64,000 bases of DNA from Arthrobacter alpinus. Its GTDB lineage: Bacteria > Actinomycetota > Actinomycetes > Actinomycetales > Micrococcaceae. The DNA lies in contig NZ_CP013200.1 of the NCBI RefSeq assembly GCF_001445575.1, positions 2,418,001 through 2,482,000 on the forward strand, written 5' to 3'. The position numbers were made by a program, and so were the translations under genes. This document shows positions 40,041 through 48,676 of the stretch, in pieces. Under the pieces are notes generated by a model that saw only the letters and a program-made list of their open reading frames with translations, did not search any database and had not been told where the DNA came from. The stretch's first letter is position 1. Each line of letters opens with the position of its first letter.

Positions 40041-41111
40041 GTGAATCCTCTTCAAGACGCTTCGGCAAGCAACCACACCTGGCCAAATCTCATTGCCGCA
40101 TTGATTGCGGGAAACGATCTGGAGCAGGACGCGACCGCGTGGGCAATGAACACGATCATGGCTGGCGACGCCAGTGACGCACAGATATCCGGGTTCCTGG
40201 TGGCGCTTCGAGCCAAGGGAGAAACTGTTGCGGAAGTGACGGGGCTTGTGGAGGCGATGCTCTCCAACGCCCGTCCATTGCAGGTATCGAGTGAAGCTCT
40301 GGACATTGTTGGCACGGGCGGAGACCGCCTCAATACGGTCAACATTTCCACCATGGCCGCCCTGGTCTGTGCCGGAGCGGGCGCCACCGTTGTCAAGCAC
40401 GGAAACCGGGCATCTTCCTCGGCTGCTGGTTCGGCCGACGTGCTGGAGAGCCTGGGAGTACGGTTGGACCTGTCGCTGGAGATGGTGGAACGTGCGGCGA
40501 CAGAAGTGGGTATTACCTTCTGTTTTGCAAACTTCTTCCACCCCTCCATGCGTTACGCAGCAGTTGCTCGAAGGGAACTTGCCGTCCCCACCGCCTTCAA
40601 CTTCCTAGGTCCGCTCACTAATCCTGCCCGTGTGGTGGCATCAGCCATTGGGGTGGCGGATGTCCGTATGGCCCCTCTCATGGCGGGCGTGCTTGCGGCC
40701 AGAAATATTCGCGCACTCGTCTTCCGTGGCAGCGATGGGCTGGATGAATTGACGACGACGGGCACCTCCACGATCTGGGAGGTCAGGGGCAATTCCATCA
40801 CCGAAAGCCACTTTGATCCGTTGGATCTGGGTATCCCTCGCGCCACTATTGAAGACCTGCGGGGGCAGAATGCAGAATTCAATGCGGGGGTAGTCCGCCG
40901 CATCCTGGATGGCGAACGCTCGCCAGTGCGTGATGCAGTGGTCCTCAATGCCGCGGCAGGCCTGGTGGCCTATGACCCTAACAGTGACGGAACTCTGCTC
41001 GAGCGGATGGCCGCCGCCGTGGTGCGGGCCAAGGCCTCCATCGATAGTGGGGCGGCCGCCAAGGTTCTCACACGCTGGGTGGCCTTGAGCAGCCAGGCCC
41101 AGCAGAACTAG
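40041..41111 (+). CDS. trpD: Anthranilate phosphoribosyltransferase
   Basis: A 356-residue enzyme that joins anthranilate to PRPP in tryptophan synthesis. [17 protein letters not shown] binds [22 protein letters not shown] and FLGPLTNPA are conserved. The start is taken as the GTG at 40041; a TTG at 40017 is in frame. TAATAT (40028-40033) lies 7 nt before the GTG, so the mRNA may be leaderless. No other trp gene is adjacent. Confidence 0.94.
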   Translation: MNPLQDASASNHTWPNLIAALIAGNDLEQDATAWAMNTIMAGDASDAQISGFLVALRAKGETVAEVTGLVEAMLSNARPLQVSSEALDIVGTGGDRLNTVNISTMAALVCAGAGATVVKHGNRASSSAAGSADVLESLGVRLDLSLEMVERAATEVGITFCFANFFHPSMRYAAVARRELAVPTAFNFLGPLTNPARVVASAIGVADVRMAPLMAGVLAARNIRALVFRGSDGLDELTTTGTSTIWEVRGNSITESHFDPLDLGIPRATIEDLRGQNAEFNAGVVRRILDGERSPVRDAVVLNAAAGLVAYDPNSDGTLLERMAAAVVRAKASIDSGAAAKVLTRWVALSSQAQQN

Positions 41112-41112
41112 C

Positions 41113-41847
41113 TCAGGCCAATGCTCTAGCAGCGATCCCGGCTTGTTCCACGAGGCCCGGGTCGGTGGCAAAATAGCTATTGTCCTCAGCTTGGGCAGCT
41201 TCCGTGAGCGGAGCTGGAGAAGACTGATTGACTGTCCGCTTTGCGGACAGATGAACATCGCGCAGTCCGGCTCCATGAAAAGCGGCGAAGTCGGCGATGT
41301 CAACGCCGCCGCCGGCCATGATGCTCAACGCCCCCTCAGCGGCTTCATGCATGGCCTGCAGCTGGGCCAGGCCGGTGCCAGCTCTGGTAGAGCCACCGGA
41401 ACTCAAGATGCGGGCAACCCCTAGGCTGGCCAAACGCGGAACGGCAGCAACGGCGTCGTTCATGAAGAGGTGGTCCACGGCCCGGTGGAAGGTGATGTGC
41501 AATCCGTCTGCGGCTGCCACCAAGGTCTCTACTGCAGCATAGTCAATGGTGTCATCGGAGGTCAGAGCGCCAATGACCACACCGGTGGCGCCGCCGTCGC
41601 GCATTTCCTTGATCTCGGCCACCATGAGAGCCACGGCCGCCGCGTCATAGACGTAGTCGCCGGGACGCGGCCGAATCAGCGCGTGGATTGGCAAGGCTGG
41701 TGCGGCTGCGTGAATGCTGGTCAGTAATCCCTGCGACGGCGTGAGACCACCGAGCTGGAGAGCAGAGCACAACTCAATCCGGTCAGCACCATGGGTGGCT
41801 GCCAGCTGGGCTCCGGGAACATCCTGAACAGCAATTTCAAGGTACAT
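41113..41847 (-). CDS. cutC: CutC family protein
   Basis: A 244-residue TIM-barrel protein. It opens MYLEIAVQDVPGAQLAATHGADRIELC, here split as LEIAVQDVPGAQLA and GADRIELCSALQLGG, then shows ALIRPRPGDYVY and SSGGSTRAG. It is named for copper homeostasis, but the biochemical role is not settled. It ends 1 bp from the convergent trpD. Confidence 0.93.
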   Translation of the reverse strand: MYLEIAVQDVPGAQLAATHGADRIELCSALQLGGLTPSQGLLTSIHAAAPALPIHALIRPRPGDYVYDAAAVALMVAEIKEMRDGGATGVVIGALTSDDTIDYAAVETLVAAADGLHITFHRAVDHLFMNDAVAAVPRLASLGVARILSSGGSTRAGTGLAQLQAMHEAAEGALSIMAGGGVDIADFAAFHGAGLRDVHLSAKRTVNQSSPAPLTEAAQAEDNSYFATDPGLVEQAGIAARALA

Positions 41848-41856
41848 CCGTCAGTC

Positions 41857-42138
41857 TCAGTGGTCGAAGCCGAGGGAAAATGCCGCATCAAGATCGTGTT
41901 GTGAGTATGCACGGAAGGAGATCTGGGTGGTGGTGGAGACCACTGACTTAACCTTGGAAAGTTTGTCGGCGATGACCTCGGCCAGGTCCTCATGCTTCTT
42001 CACCCGGGCAATCGCGATCAGATCCCACTCGCCCGTCACGGAGTAAACCTCGCTGATACCTGCCAGCTCCGAGATTTCCTGAGCGGACTCGGGAATCCGT
42101 GAAGCGTCGGTCTTGATCAGGACAAATGCGGTAATCAC
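41857..42138 (-). CDS. Stand-alone Lrp/AsnC ligand-binding (RAM) domain protein
   Basis: A 93-residue protein with the RAM fold of Lrp/AsnC regulators (VITAFVLIKTDAS, VYSVTGEWDLIAIARVK) but no DNA-binding helix-turn-helix. Such stand-alone domains bind amino acids and may modulate full-length regulators. The GTG at 42138 is chosen by family alignment; 24 further codons open upstream. It sits 9 bp before cutC on the same strand. Confidence 0.88.
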   Translation of the reverse strand: MITAFVLIKTDASRIPESAQEISELAGISEVYSVTGEWDLIAIARVKKHEDLAEVIADKLSKVKSVVSTTTQISFRAYSQHDLDAAFSLGFDH

Positions 42139-42299
42139 AGTCGGGGGTCCTTGTCGTGTGGGTGAATTATCTGGAGTTGTTGACAGTGCATGTTGAGGCG
42201 CATTCGCCACGGGGGTCGGCGGTACTGCGTCAGCGGTTCCGCGGGAGTGTAAATATCCTTGTCAACACGCTTAGATCTTATCCCAAACGGGGCTTGGAA

Positions 42300-42692
42300 C
42301 TAGGCTTTCGCACGGCGTCGGAGCACCAGTGTTGCGAGGATTCGGTGACCCAGCAAGAACAGGGCCAGCACCAGGGTGGCGACCACCACGAAGGGGATGG
42401 CTGCCGTGGCCCCCGAGGCCAAGCGCAGCGTCATGCCAAGGATTAGGGTGATGAGCCACAGGTAGACGCCACGGGGGAGAATCTGCACCGGGTGCGCCCA
42501 CATCCGGCAGATCAGCCAGCCCGCGGCCAGGGCAGACAGGAAGGGCCAAGCCGTTTCCAGCACTCCCGCCAGGCTTAGCGTCTCGGCATGGCTGCGGCGC
42601 CCGGAAAGCGCAAAGACCAGCACCAACACAAGGTCGGCGGCAAGGGCGTAGATAACGAGTGCGGGCTTGGGGCGAGTTTTTGTGTGCATCAC
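42300..42692 (-). CDS. DUF3054 family membrane protein
   Basis: A 130-residue protein with four likely membrane helices and the family pattern LVFALSGRRSHAE, LAAGWLICRMW and RGVYLWLITLILGMTLR. Function unknown. Start at the GTG 42690-42692 or the adjacent ATG; TAAACT lies 6 nt upstream and no ribosome-binding site is seen, so the mRNA may be leaderless. Confidence 0.85.
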   Translation of the reverse strand: MMHTKTRPKPALVIYALAADLVLVLVFALSGRRSHAETLSLAGVLETAWPFLSALAAGWLICRMWAHPVQILPRGVYLWLITLILGMTLRLASGATAAIPFVVVATLVLALFLLGHRILATLVLRRRAKA

Positions 42693-42740
42693 GAAAGGAG
42701 TTTAGCCGTAAACTTTGCTAGCCACCTTGAAGGAGAGCCC

Positions 42741-42956
42741 ATGGACCGCGCATGTTCTGCCATGCTGTGGCTGGTGAAAGTGGTGCCGCCGTCCTTCGCC
42801 GGGACCATCATGTTGACCAGCGATTCGCTGATTGCGGGGATCCTGAGACCTACCGCGGCCATTGTGGTTGGAGTTCTGGGATTCACGCTATGGCTGGTGC
42901 ACTCTTTGGTGGCGAGCGACGCCGTTAAAGCTCGCTCCCGCCGTCGGCCTCGGTGA
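42741..42956 (+). CDS. Small hypothetical membrane protein (71 residues)
   Basis: I do not recognise a family. The ATG at 42741 has an excellent ribosome-binding site (GAAGGAG, 6 nt spacing). The product has one or two hydrophobic segments (residues about 15-30 and TAAIVVGVLGFTLWLVHSLV) and a basic C-terminal tail (ARSRRRPR). It is divergent from the DUF3054 gene. Confidence 0.55.
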   Translation: MDRACSAMLWLVKVVPPSFAGTIMLTSDSLIAGILRPTAAIVVGVLGFTLWLVHSLVASDAVKARSRRRPR

Positions 42957-42971
42957 CTGATTAAAAGACCG

Positions 42972-43026
42972 CTGGCCCGTAACAGACTGGCCACGCGACA
43001 TCGCGGTGCAAGGTGCTACGGGCCAG
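42972..43026 (-). terminator. Terminator of the uracil-DNA glycosylase-like gene
   Basis: CTGGCCCGTA pairs with TACGGGCCAG around an inner CACGCGA/TCGC-GTG hairpin. On the minus strand GGTCTTTTAA follows, giving a T-tract. Confidence 0.7.
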
Positions 43027-43055
43027 ACAAAAGAGAGCCAGCAAAGAACTCTGTG

Positions 43056-43691
43056 CTAGCGGCCCTTGATGGTAATGCCGTTGCGGGTCATCGATTCGGC
43101 GTAGGCCTTGGCGGATTCCTGCAGCCACTGCTCCTGACGTTCCGGGGAACCGGCAAAGCTGCGGCCGGACAGTGAGCGGACCTTGTAGATGCCAAAGCCG
43201 CGCTTGTAAAGCATGGGCCCCTGAGCCTTCAGGAGCTGATCGGCCAGGCGATGCGCCTCAGTGCCGTGAGCAACCAAGGCCGAGGCCCGGGGAACCAGCG
43301 TCAGGAACTTCACGAGCGGGCGCAGACCCTGCTCGATCTGGGGTGCAGTGAGGCGGCCGTTGGGCTCGCCCGGGGTGAACCAGGGGTGCACATTCCACGG
43401 CATGACGTAGCTGGGGCGCAGACCAAGCTGCCAGTGGATACCCAGAAGGCGTGTGGCTGCTTGCTCGTCGCCTGCTGTGACGTATCCGGAATCGTCAATT
43501 TCACCAACATTGGAAAACAAGCTGATGATCTTGCACTCGTCAACATCATGAACGGGGTCCACGTAAGCCACCTGCTGCTCGGGCCGGGCTTCCGCCAGGG
43601 TGTCGCAGAGTTCGGTGATGGGAGCAATGTTCTCGTCGTAACGGCGATTCCAGAGCTGTTCACGCAGTGATTCAGTGGCCACGGATGTCAT
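43056..43691 (-). CDS. Uracil-DNA glycosylase-like protein
   Basis: A 211-residue protein resembling the uracil-DNA glycosylase superfamily: YVMPWNVHPWFTP resembles the active-site region and VPRASALVAHGTEAHRLAD the His-bearing segment. Enzymes of this fold remove uracil from DNA; which subfamily, and whether it is active, cannot be told. AAGGAG lies about 12 nt before the ATG. It is probably a single-gene unit. Confidence 0.65.
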   Translation of the reverse strand: MTSVATESLREQLWNRRYDENIAPITELCDTLAEARPEQQVAYVDPVHDVDECKIISLFSNVGEIDDSGYVTAGDEQAATRLLGIHWQLGLRPSYVMPWNVHPWFTPGEPNGRLTAPQIEQGLRPLVKFLTLVPRASALVAHGTEAHRLADQLLKAQGPMLYKRGFGIYKVRSLSGRSFAGSPERQEQWLQESAKAYAESMTRNGITIKGR

Positions 43692-43985
43692 TGAGGCTTA
43701 GTTCTCCTTAGAGGGAATGGGAGTGGTTGCGGCAGCTTCCCTTAAGAGAGCAGGGCCGACTTCCCAGCCTATCAATTATTTCCCGGCAACCGGGCATCGG
43801 GGGTCTGTGCTAAGGGAAGGTAAAATTGCTCAATTGTGAGAAATGCAACAGCCCTTAGAGGCGTCAAACTCTGGCTGGGAGACGGTTTTCTTTGGGTCCA
43901 CTCTCCGGGTCCCTTCTCTGGGCGCACAGTGGGCCACTCCGGGGATCCACCCATGGGGGTCCTGCTGATACTTTCGCTGTGAATC

Positions 43986-45188
43986 TCAGGGTCGACGGCG
44001 CCGGTTGCGTAAGGCGGTCACAGCAAGGGCTCCAGCACCGATTCCGGCGATCCACAGCAGCGTGCGGGCCTCGGCCGATTTCCTGGCCGGAGGTTCCTCC
44101 TCTGTCCGCAATTCGGCACGGAGCGCGCGACCGTCGCTCAGGAGCTGTTGCTCTTTGATTTCTTTCTTGGCGCTGGCGGCAATGTCGCGTGGGGGCAACT
44201 GAAGTTGGGCTTCAGCCTCTATACCCGCCTGGAGTTGACGAACCCGCTCAAGTTCGGCGTCGATCTCCGCACCGAAGAGCAGCACCAAGTTCATGATCCA
44301 CATCCACAACAGCAGCACGATCATGCCGGCAATGGTGCCGTAGGTCTTGTTGTAGTTGGAGAAGTTGGCCACATACAAGCCAAAACCTGCTGATGCCACA
44401 ATCACGGCCACCAAGGCCACGGCGGCGCCAATGCTAATCCAGCGGAATTTTGGCTGGCGCACATTGGGGGTGAAGTAGTAGAGGATGGCGATCAGCACCA
44501 CGGCCAAGATGCCCACCACGGGCCATTTGGCGATGGACCACACTGTAAGGGTGGCGGAGCCGACGCCGAGCATCTCACCCACCGCTTGGGCAACAGTGCC
44601 GGAGAGCAATAGCAGCAGCGCCATGATGGCTACCAGCAGGACAACGGCAAGTGTCACCAACAACAGGGCCGGGCGTAATTTCCAGGCTGGCCGGCCTTCG
44701 TCAATGCCGTAGATCCTGTTCATGGAGCGGCTGAACGCGCCAACATATCCTGATGCGGACCATAGGGCTGTGACAATACCGATGGCGAGCGTCAACCCGG
44801 CAGCCCGGGAACTTGTCAGCTGCTCCACGGGCTGCCGGATCGCCTCAACAGTGTCCGGGCCGGCAGCCCGGCTCACCAGATCCAGCAGGAGCGCCGAGGT
44901 CTGCTCTGCTTGGCCCACTAGACCCATGATCGAGATCAGGGCCAGAAGGGCGGGGAAGAGGGAGAGCACACCGTAGTAGGTCAGCGATGCTGCTAGGTCT
45001 GTGCAGCCATCGGCGCTGAACTTGGCCACGGCGCGGCGCCCGGCGTACTTCCAGGACTTGGCAGGTAGCTGGGTGGGGCTATCTGGCTTGCGCTCGTCAT
45101 CTGGGGCTGGGGCGTCGGCTTTGTCCACGGCTGCTCCGGGCGTGACGAGGCCCGGCGCTGTGGCCGGGCCTCGTTGAGTTACTGTCAC
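43986..45188 (-). CDS. YihY/virulence factor BrkB family membrane protein
   Basis: A 400-residue protein with six likely membrane helices and the family motifs DLAASLTYYGVLSLFPALLAL, split as DLAASLTYYG and VLSLFPALLAL, and YFTPNVRQPKFRWISIG. A charged C-terminal tail follows with a last hydrophobic segment before RNRRRRP. Function is unclear. The GTG start has AGGAG 9 nt upstream. It lies 12 bp after the GlsB-like gene on the same strand. Confidence 0.88.
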   Translation of the reverse strand: MTVTQRGPATAPGLVTPGAAVDKADAPAPDDERKPDSPTQLPAKSWKYAGRRAVAKFSADGCTDLAASLTYYGVLSLFPALLALISIMGLVGQAEQTSALLLDLVSRAAGPDTVEAIRQPVEQLTSSRAAGLTLAIGIVTALWSASGYVGAFSRSMNRIYGIDEGRPAWKLRPALLLVTLAVVLLVAIMALLLLLSGTVAQAVGEMLGVGSATLTVWSIAKWPVVGILAVVLIAILYYFTPNVRQPKFRWISIGAAVALVAVIVASAGFGLYVANFSNYNKTYGTIAGMIVLLLWMWIMNLVLLFGAEIDAELERVRQLQAGIEAEAQLQLPPRDIAASAKKEIKEQQLLSDGRALRAELRTEEEPPARKSAEARTLLWIAGIGAGALAVTALRNRRRRP

Positions 45189-45200
45189 GATTCGCCGCTC

Positions 45201-45470
45201 CTAGGCGGAGGTCTTACTGCGTCCGGTGATAGCACCGTAAATGCCGGCGACCACCAAGCCGCCGACAATTGCCAACAGCCAAGAGCCGATGTTGAAGAAG
45301 CCCATTTCACCCTTGTTGAAGAGAAGGTCACCGATCCAGCCGCCCACAATGGCACCAACCACACCGAGGATCAGGCTTGTGACCCAGCCGCCGCCCACCT
45401 TGCCGGGCATGATGGCCTTGACGATGGCCCCGACGATGAGGCCCAAAATAATCCATCCGATGAAACCCAT
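45201..45470 (-). CDS. GlsB/YeaQ/YmgE family stress-response membrane protein
   Basis: An 89-residue, Gly-rich protein with three membrane helices (IGWIILGLIVGAIVKAIMPG, VTSLILGVVGAIVGGWIG, LLAIVGGLVVAGIYGAITG). This transglycosylase-associated family is linked to stress but has no known reaction. GGAGA precedes the ATG. It is upstream of the BrkB-like gene, probably in one transcript. Confidence 0.92.
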   Translation of the reverse strand: MGFIGWIILGLIVGAIVKAIMPGKVGGGWVTSLILGVVGAIVGGWIGDLLFNKGEMGFFNIGSWLLAIVGGLVVAGIYGAITGRSKTSA

Positions 45471-45657
45471 AACAGTCTCCTAATAGTGAACTAGTAGTGA
45501 ATGTGCTGCTGTTCGCATGGCATCCGGTCCAAGTATTGTTCCTGCAAGTTATTTTCTACAAGGTCCGGAATCCCCACGCTAGCCACCCTTCCGCCCAGAG
45601 TCCAGCACCGTCGGGTAAATGTTTCAAAATTCTCCCTAAAGGCGGCAAGATGGAATC

Positions 45658-47379
45658 ATGCCGCACAACGAAACCACCAGCCCAGCCCCCTCACCCGGCC
45701 CCGTCCAGCAGCCTTGGGTCGCCAACTACCAGCCGGGTGTTCCGGCCGATATCGAGATGCCCACTGAATCGCTGGTGGAGATGTTTGAGCGGTCCGTGCA
45801 GGAAGCAGGTGAGCATCCGGCCATGGAATTCTTTGGCCGGCGGACCAGCTACCGTGAGCTGGGGGAGCAGGTGGTCCAGGCTGCCGAAGGTCTGCGCCAG
45901 CTCGGTGTCGGCCGGGGAGACCGTGTCGCCTTGATTTTGCCGAACTGTCCGCAACACGTGGTGGCCTTTTACGCGGTGCTGCGGCTCGGGGCCGTGGTGG
46001 TTGAACACAACCCGCTCTACACCTCACGGGAACTGCGCCACCAATTTGAAGACCATCAGGCCCGCGTGGTGATCGCCTGGAACAAGGTGGTTCCGGCCGT
46101 GCAGGAGTTCCCTGCCGATGTAGCTCTTGACCGAATCATTTCCGTGGATCTGCTGGCGGAATTCCCGGCCCTCAAGCGGTTGGCCTTGAGATTGCCGTTG
46201 AAGAAGCTTCGCGAGACCCGCGCGTCCCTGACTGCTCCGGCGCCCGGTGCGCTGCCCTGGAAGCAGTTGCTCGCCGGTGGCACTCTTGATCCGCTCCACC
46301 CGCGCCCTCTGGTCAACGATCTGGCTGTGATTGGCTACACCTCAGGGACCACAGGCCGCCCCAAGGGTGCCAAGCTCACCCACTTCAACCTCTATGCCAA
46401 CGCGCTTCAGGGCGAAGCCTGGATGCACGGGGCCCAGCAGCAGAAGGAAATTCTGTACGCCGTGCTACCCATGTTCCACGCTTTTGGCATGACGCTGTAC
46501 CTCACATTCGGTATTCGCAAGCAGGGCCTGCTGGTCCTCTTTCCCAAGTTCGACGCCGATCTGGTGCTGTCTGCGATGAAAAAATCGCCCGCTACCGTGT
46601 ACTGCGCCGTGCCGCCCATTTACGAGCGCACAGCCATCGCCGCCAAGGAGAAGGGCGTGTCACTGCGCTCCTGCAAATTCTGCATCTCCGGGGCCATGAA
46701 CTTACCCAACCATGTGGTGGAACTGTGGGAATCGGTCTCCGGAGGGTTGCTGGTTGAAGGGTATGGCATGACCGAATCCTCCCCGGTGGCCCTCGGCAAC
46801 CCCTTCGCTGAAACCCGGCAGACGGGCACCATTGGGGTGCCGTTCCCCTCCACCTTGATGAAGGTGGTGGATCTGGACGAGCCCTCTCGTGAGGTTGGCC
46901 AGGGTGAAGCCGGAGAACTGCTACTCAAGGGTCCGCAGATATTCCAGGGCTATTGGAACAACCCCGAGGAAACCGCCAAGACGTTGACCAAGGATGGCTG
47001 GCTGCACACGGGTGACATTGTCACCGTCAATGAACAGGGCTTCACCACCATTGTGGATCGCGCCAAGGAGCTGGTCATTACCGGGGGATTCAACGTTTCC
47101 CCGTCTGAGGTGGAAGACGTGCTGCGTCAGCATGAGCATGTGGTGGACGCGGCAGTGTTCGGCCAGGTTGCGCAGCGCGGTGGCGAAATGGTGGTTGCTG
47201 CCGTGCAGCTGGAACCCGGTGTGGCGTTGGATGAGGCCGCCCTCCGCGCGTACTGCAAGGGACTCATGGCCAGGTACAAGGTGCCCGTTCGCATTGTGGC
47301 CATCGATGACATGCCGCGGTCCATGCTTGGCAAGATCCTCCGCAAGCAGGTCAAGGAGCAATCGCTGCCGCTGCTCTGA
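45658..47379 (+). CDS. fadD: Long-chain fatty acid--CoA ligase
   Basis: A 573-residue ANL-family enzyme that activates fatty acids with ATP and CoA. The nucleotide motif is YTSGTTGRPKGAKLTH; GYGMTESSP and GWLHTGDI follow; the C-terminal Lys in MLGKILRK is the adenylation lysine. It probably feeds beta-oxidation or lipid synthesis. The start MPHNETTSP lies after a GGCGGCAAGATGGAATC region without a strong ribosome-binding site. Confidence 0.92.
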   Translation: MPHNETTSPAPSPGPVQQPWVANYQPGVPADIEMPTESLVEMFERSVQEAGEHPAMEFFGRRTSYRELGEQVVQAAEGLRQLGVGRGDRVALILPNCPQHVVAFYAVLRLGAVVVEHNPLYTSRELRHQFEDHQARVVIAWNKVVPAVQEFPADVALDRIISVDLLAEFPALKRLALRLPLKKLRETRASLTAPAPGALPWKQLLAGGTLDPLHPRPLVNDLAVIGYTSGTTGRPKGAKLTHFNLYANALQGEAWMHGAQQQKEILYAVLPMFHAFGMTLYLTFGIRKQGLLVLFPKFDADLVLSAMKKSPATVYCAVPPIYERTAIAAKEKGVSLRSCKFCISGAMNLPNHVVELWESVSGGLLVEGYGMTESSPVALGNPFAETRQTGTIGVPFPSTLMKVVDLDEPSREVGQGEAGELLLKGPQIFQGYWNNPEETAKTLTKDGWLHTGDIVTVNEQGFTTIVDRAKELVITGGFNVSPSEVEDVLRQHEHVVDAAVFGQVAQRGGEMVVAAVQLEPGVALDEAALRAYCKGLMARYKVPVRIVAIDDMPRSMLGKILRKQVKEQSLPLL

Positions 47380-47447
47380 TTGAGTGCCTGATCGCGTTGC
47401 GTGGCTGTTCCCGCGCCGGCACCCTACGCCTGTCCCACCTTGCCCAA

Positions 47448-47475
47448 ATGATCTGTAATCAATATGATCTGTAAT
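47448..47475. promoter_or_regulatory. Direct repeat of 12 bp upstream of oxidoreductase gene
   Basis: ATGATCTGTAAT occurs twice (47448-47459 and 47464-47475) with a CAAT spacer, 16-bp period, about 60 bp before the start at 47535. It may be a regulator-binding site. Confidence 0.4.
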
Positions 47476-47534
47476 ACCACGTATATCCGTGGCTCGGCAC
47501 GGTGTGCCGCCACATCATGAATTATGGAGGCACC

Positions 47535-48578
47535 ATGGAAATCGGCGCGTACAGCTTTGGCGATACACCTCTGAATGCGGACGGCACGCCTGGGTCCACG
47601 GCTGAGGGCATTAGGAACCTGTTTGAGGCAATTGTTCATGCAGATACGCAGGGCTTGGACTACTTTGGTGTGGGGGAGCACCACACCGTCTCGATGCCCG
47701 CGTCATCGCCCGGTGCCATGCTGGCTGCGGCAGCAGGGGCCACCAAGAATATCAAACTCGGCAGTGCCGCCAGCATCATCAGCACTGACGATCCTGTTCG
47801 GGTCTACCAGCAGATGACCACGGCCGATGCCATCTCCGGTGGCGGGCGCATTGAAATCACTGCCGGACGCGGCTCCTCCGTGGAAACTTTCCCACTCTTT
47901 GGCTTCGATTTGCGTGACTACGACCAGCTCTACTCCGAAAAGCTTGATTTGCTCATGGCCATCAATAATGCCGAGACGGAAAACGTCACATGGAGCGGCA
48001 GTGTACGGCCCGCCATTGACAACCTGGCCGTCGTCCCGCGGCCAGTGAAGGGGAAGCTGCCGCTGTGGATCGCAACTGGCGGCAGCCCGGTGTCGTCCGC
48101 CAGGGCAGGACAGCTGGGACTGCCCATCTCCTACGGGATCATTGGCGGTGCGCCGCACAGATTTGCTTCCCTGGCCGAGCTGTACCGGCAATCAGCCGCG
48201 CAAGCCGGGCACGCTGGTGCTGAGATCAAGATTTCCGTGGCTGCACTGGGCCTGGTGGCACCCACCAAAAAAGAGGCGCTGGAGCGCTTCTACCCTGGCT
48301 GGCGCAACCTCAATGTGGAGATGGGACGGTTGCGCGGCTGGCCGGCACCGGACAAAAATGCCTACCTGGCTCAGGCTGACGCGCCTGGTGCCTACTATGT
48401 GGGCGATCCTGACGAGGTGGCGCAGCGGATCGCGCACCTGCACGGCTACATGGGTCACATGCGTCACTTCCTGCAAACAGACATTGGCGGATTGCCGCAC
48501 GAACACCTGCTCGAATCCATCACGCTGCTGGCCACCGAGGTCAAGCCACGCGTTGACCGGCTGCTGGCCAAGAAGTAA
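47535..48578 (+). CDS. LLM class flavin-dependent oxidoreductase (first copy)
   Basis: A 347-residue luciferase-like monooxygenase using FMNH2 or F420-type cofactor. Typical motifs: GLDYFGVGEHH, LGSAASIISTDDPVRVYQQ and RGSSVETFPLFGFD. The ATG at 47535 has GGAGG 6 nt upstream. Substrate unknown. It is closely similar in layout to the gene at 50024. Confidence 0.88.
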   Translation: MEIGAYSFGDTPLNADGTPGSTAEGIRNLFEAIVHADTQGLDYFGVGEHHTVSMPASSPGAMLAAAAGATKNIKLGSAASIISTDDPVRVYQQMTTADAISGGGRIEITAGRGSSVETFPLFGFDLRDYDQLYSEKLDLLMAINNAETENVTWSGSVRPAIDNLAVVPRPVKGKLPLWIATGGSPVSSARAGQLGLPISYGIIGGAPHRFASLAELYRQSAAQAGHAGAEIKISVAALGLVAPTKKEALERFYPGWRNLNVEMGRLRGWPAPDKNAYLAQADAPGAYYVGDPDEVAQRIAHLHGYMGHMRHFLQTDIGGLPHEHLLESITLLATEVKPRVDRLLAKK

Positions 48579-48676
48579 CTCCTTGCCGTGGGGGCGGTTG
48601 TGAGGCAGTGCCATGGGCTAGCCGCAGTGTGGACTGGTTGGCGGCTTGCAGGGGCGCGTGTGTAAAAATGGAAGGC

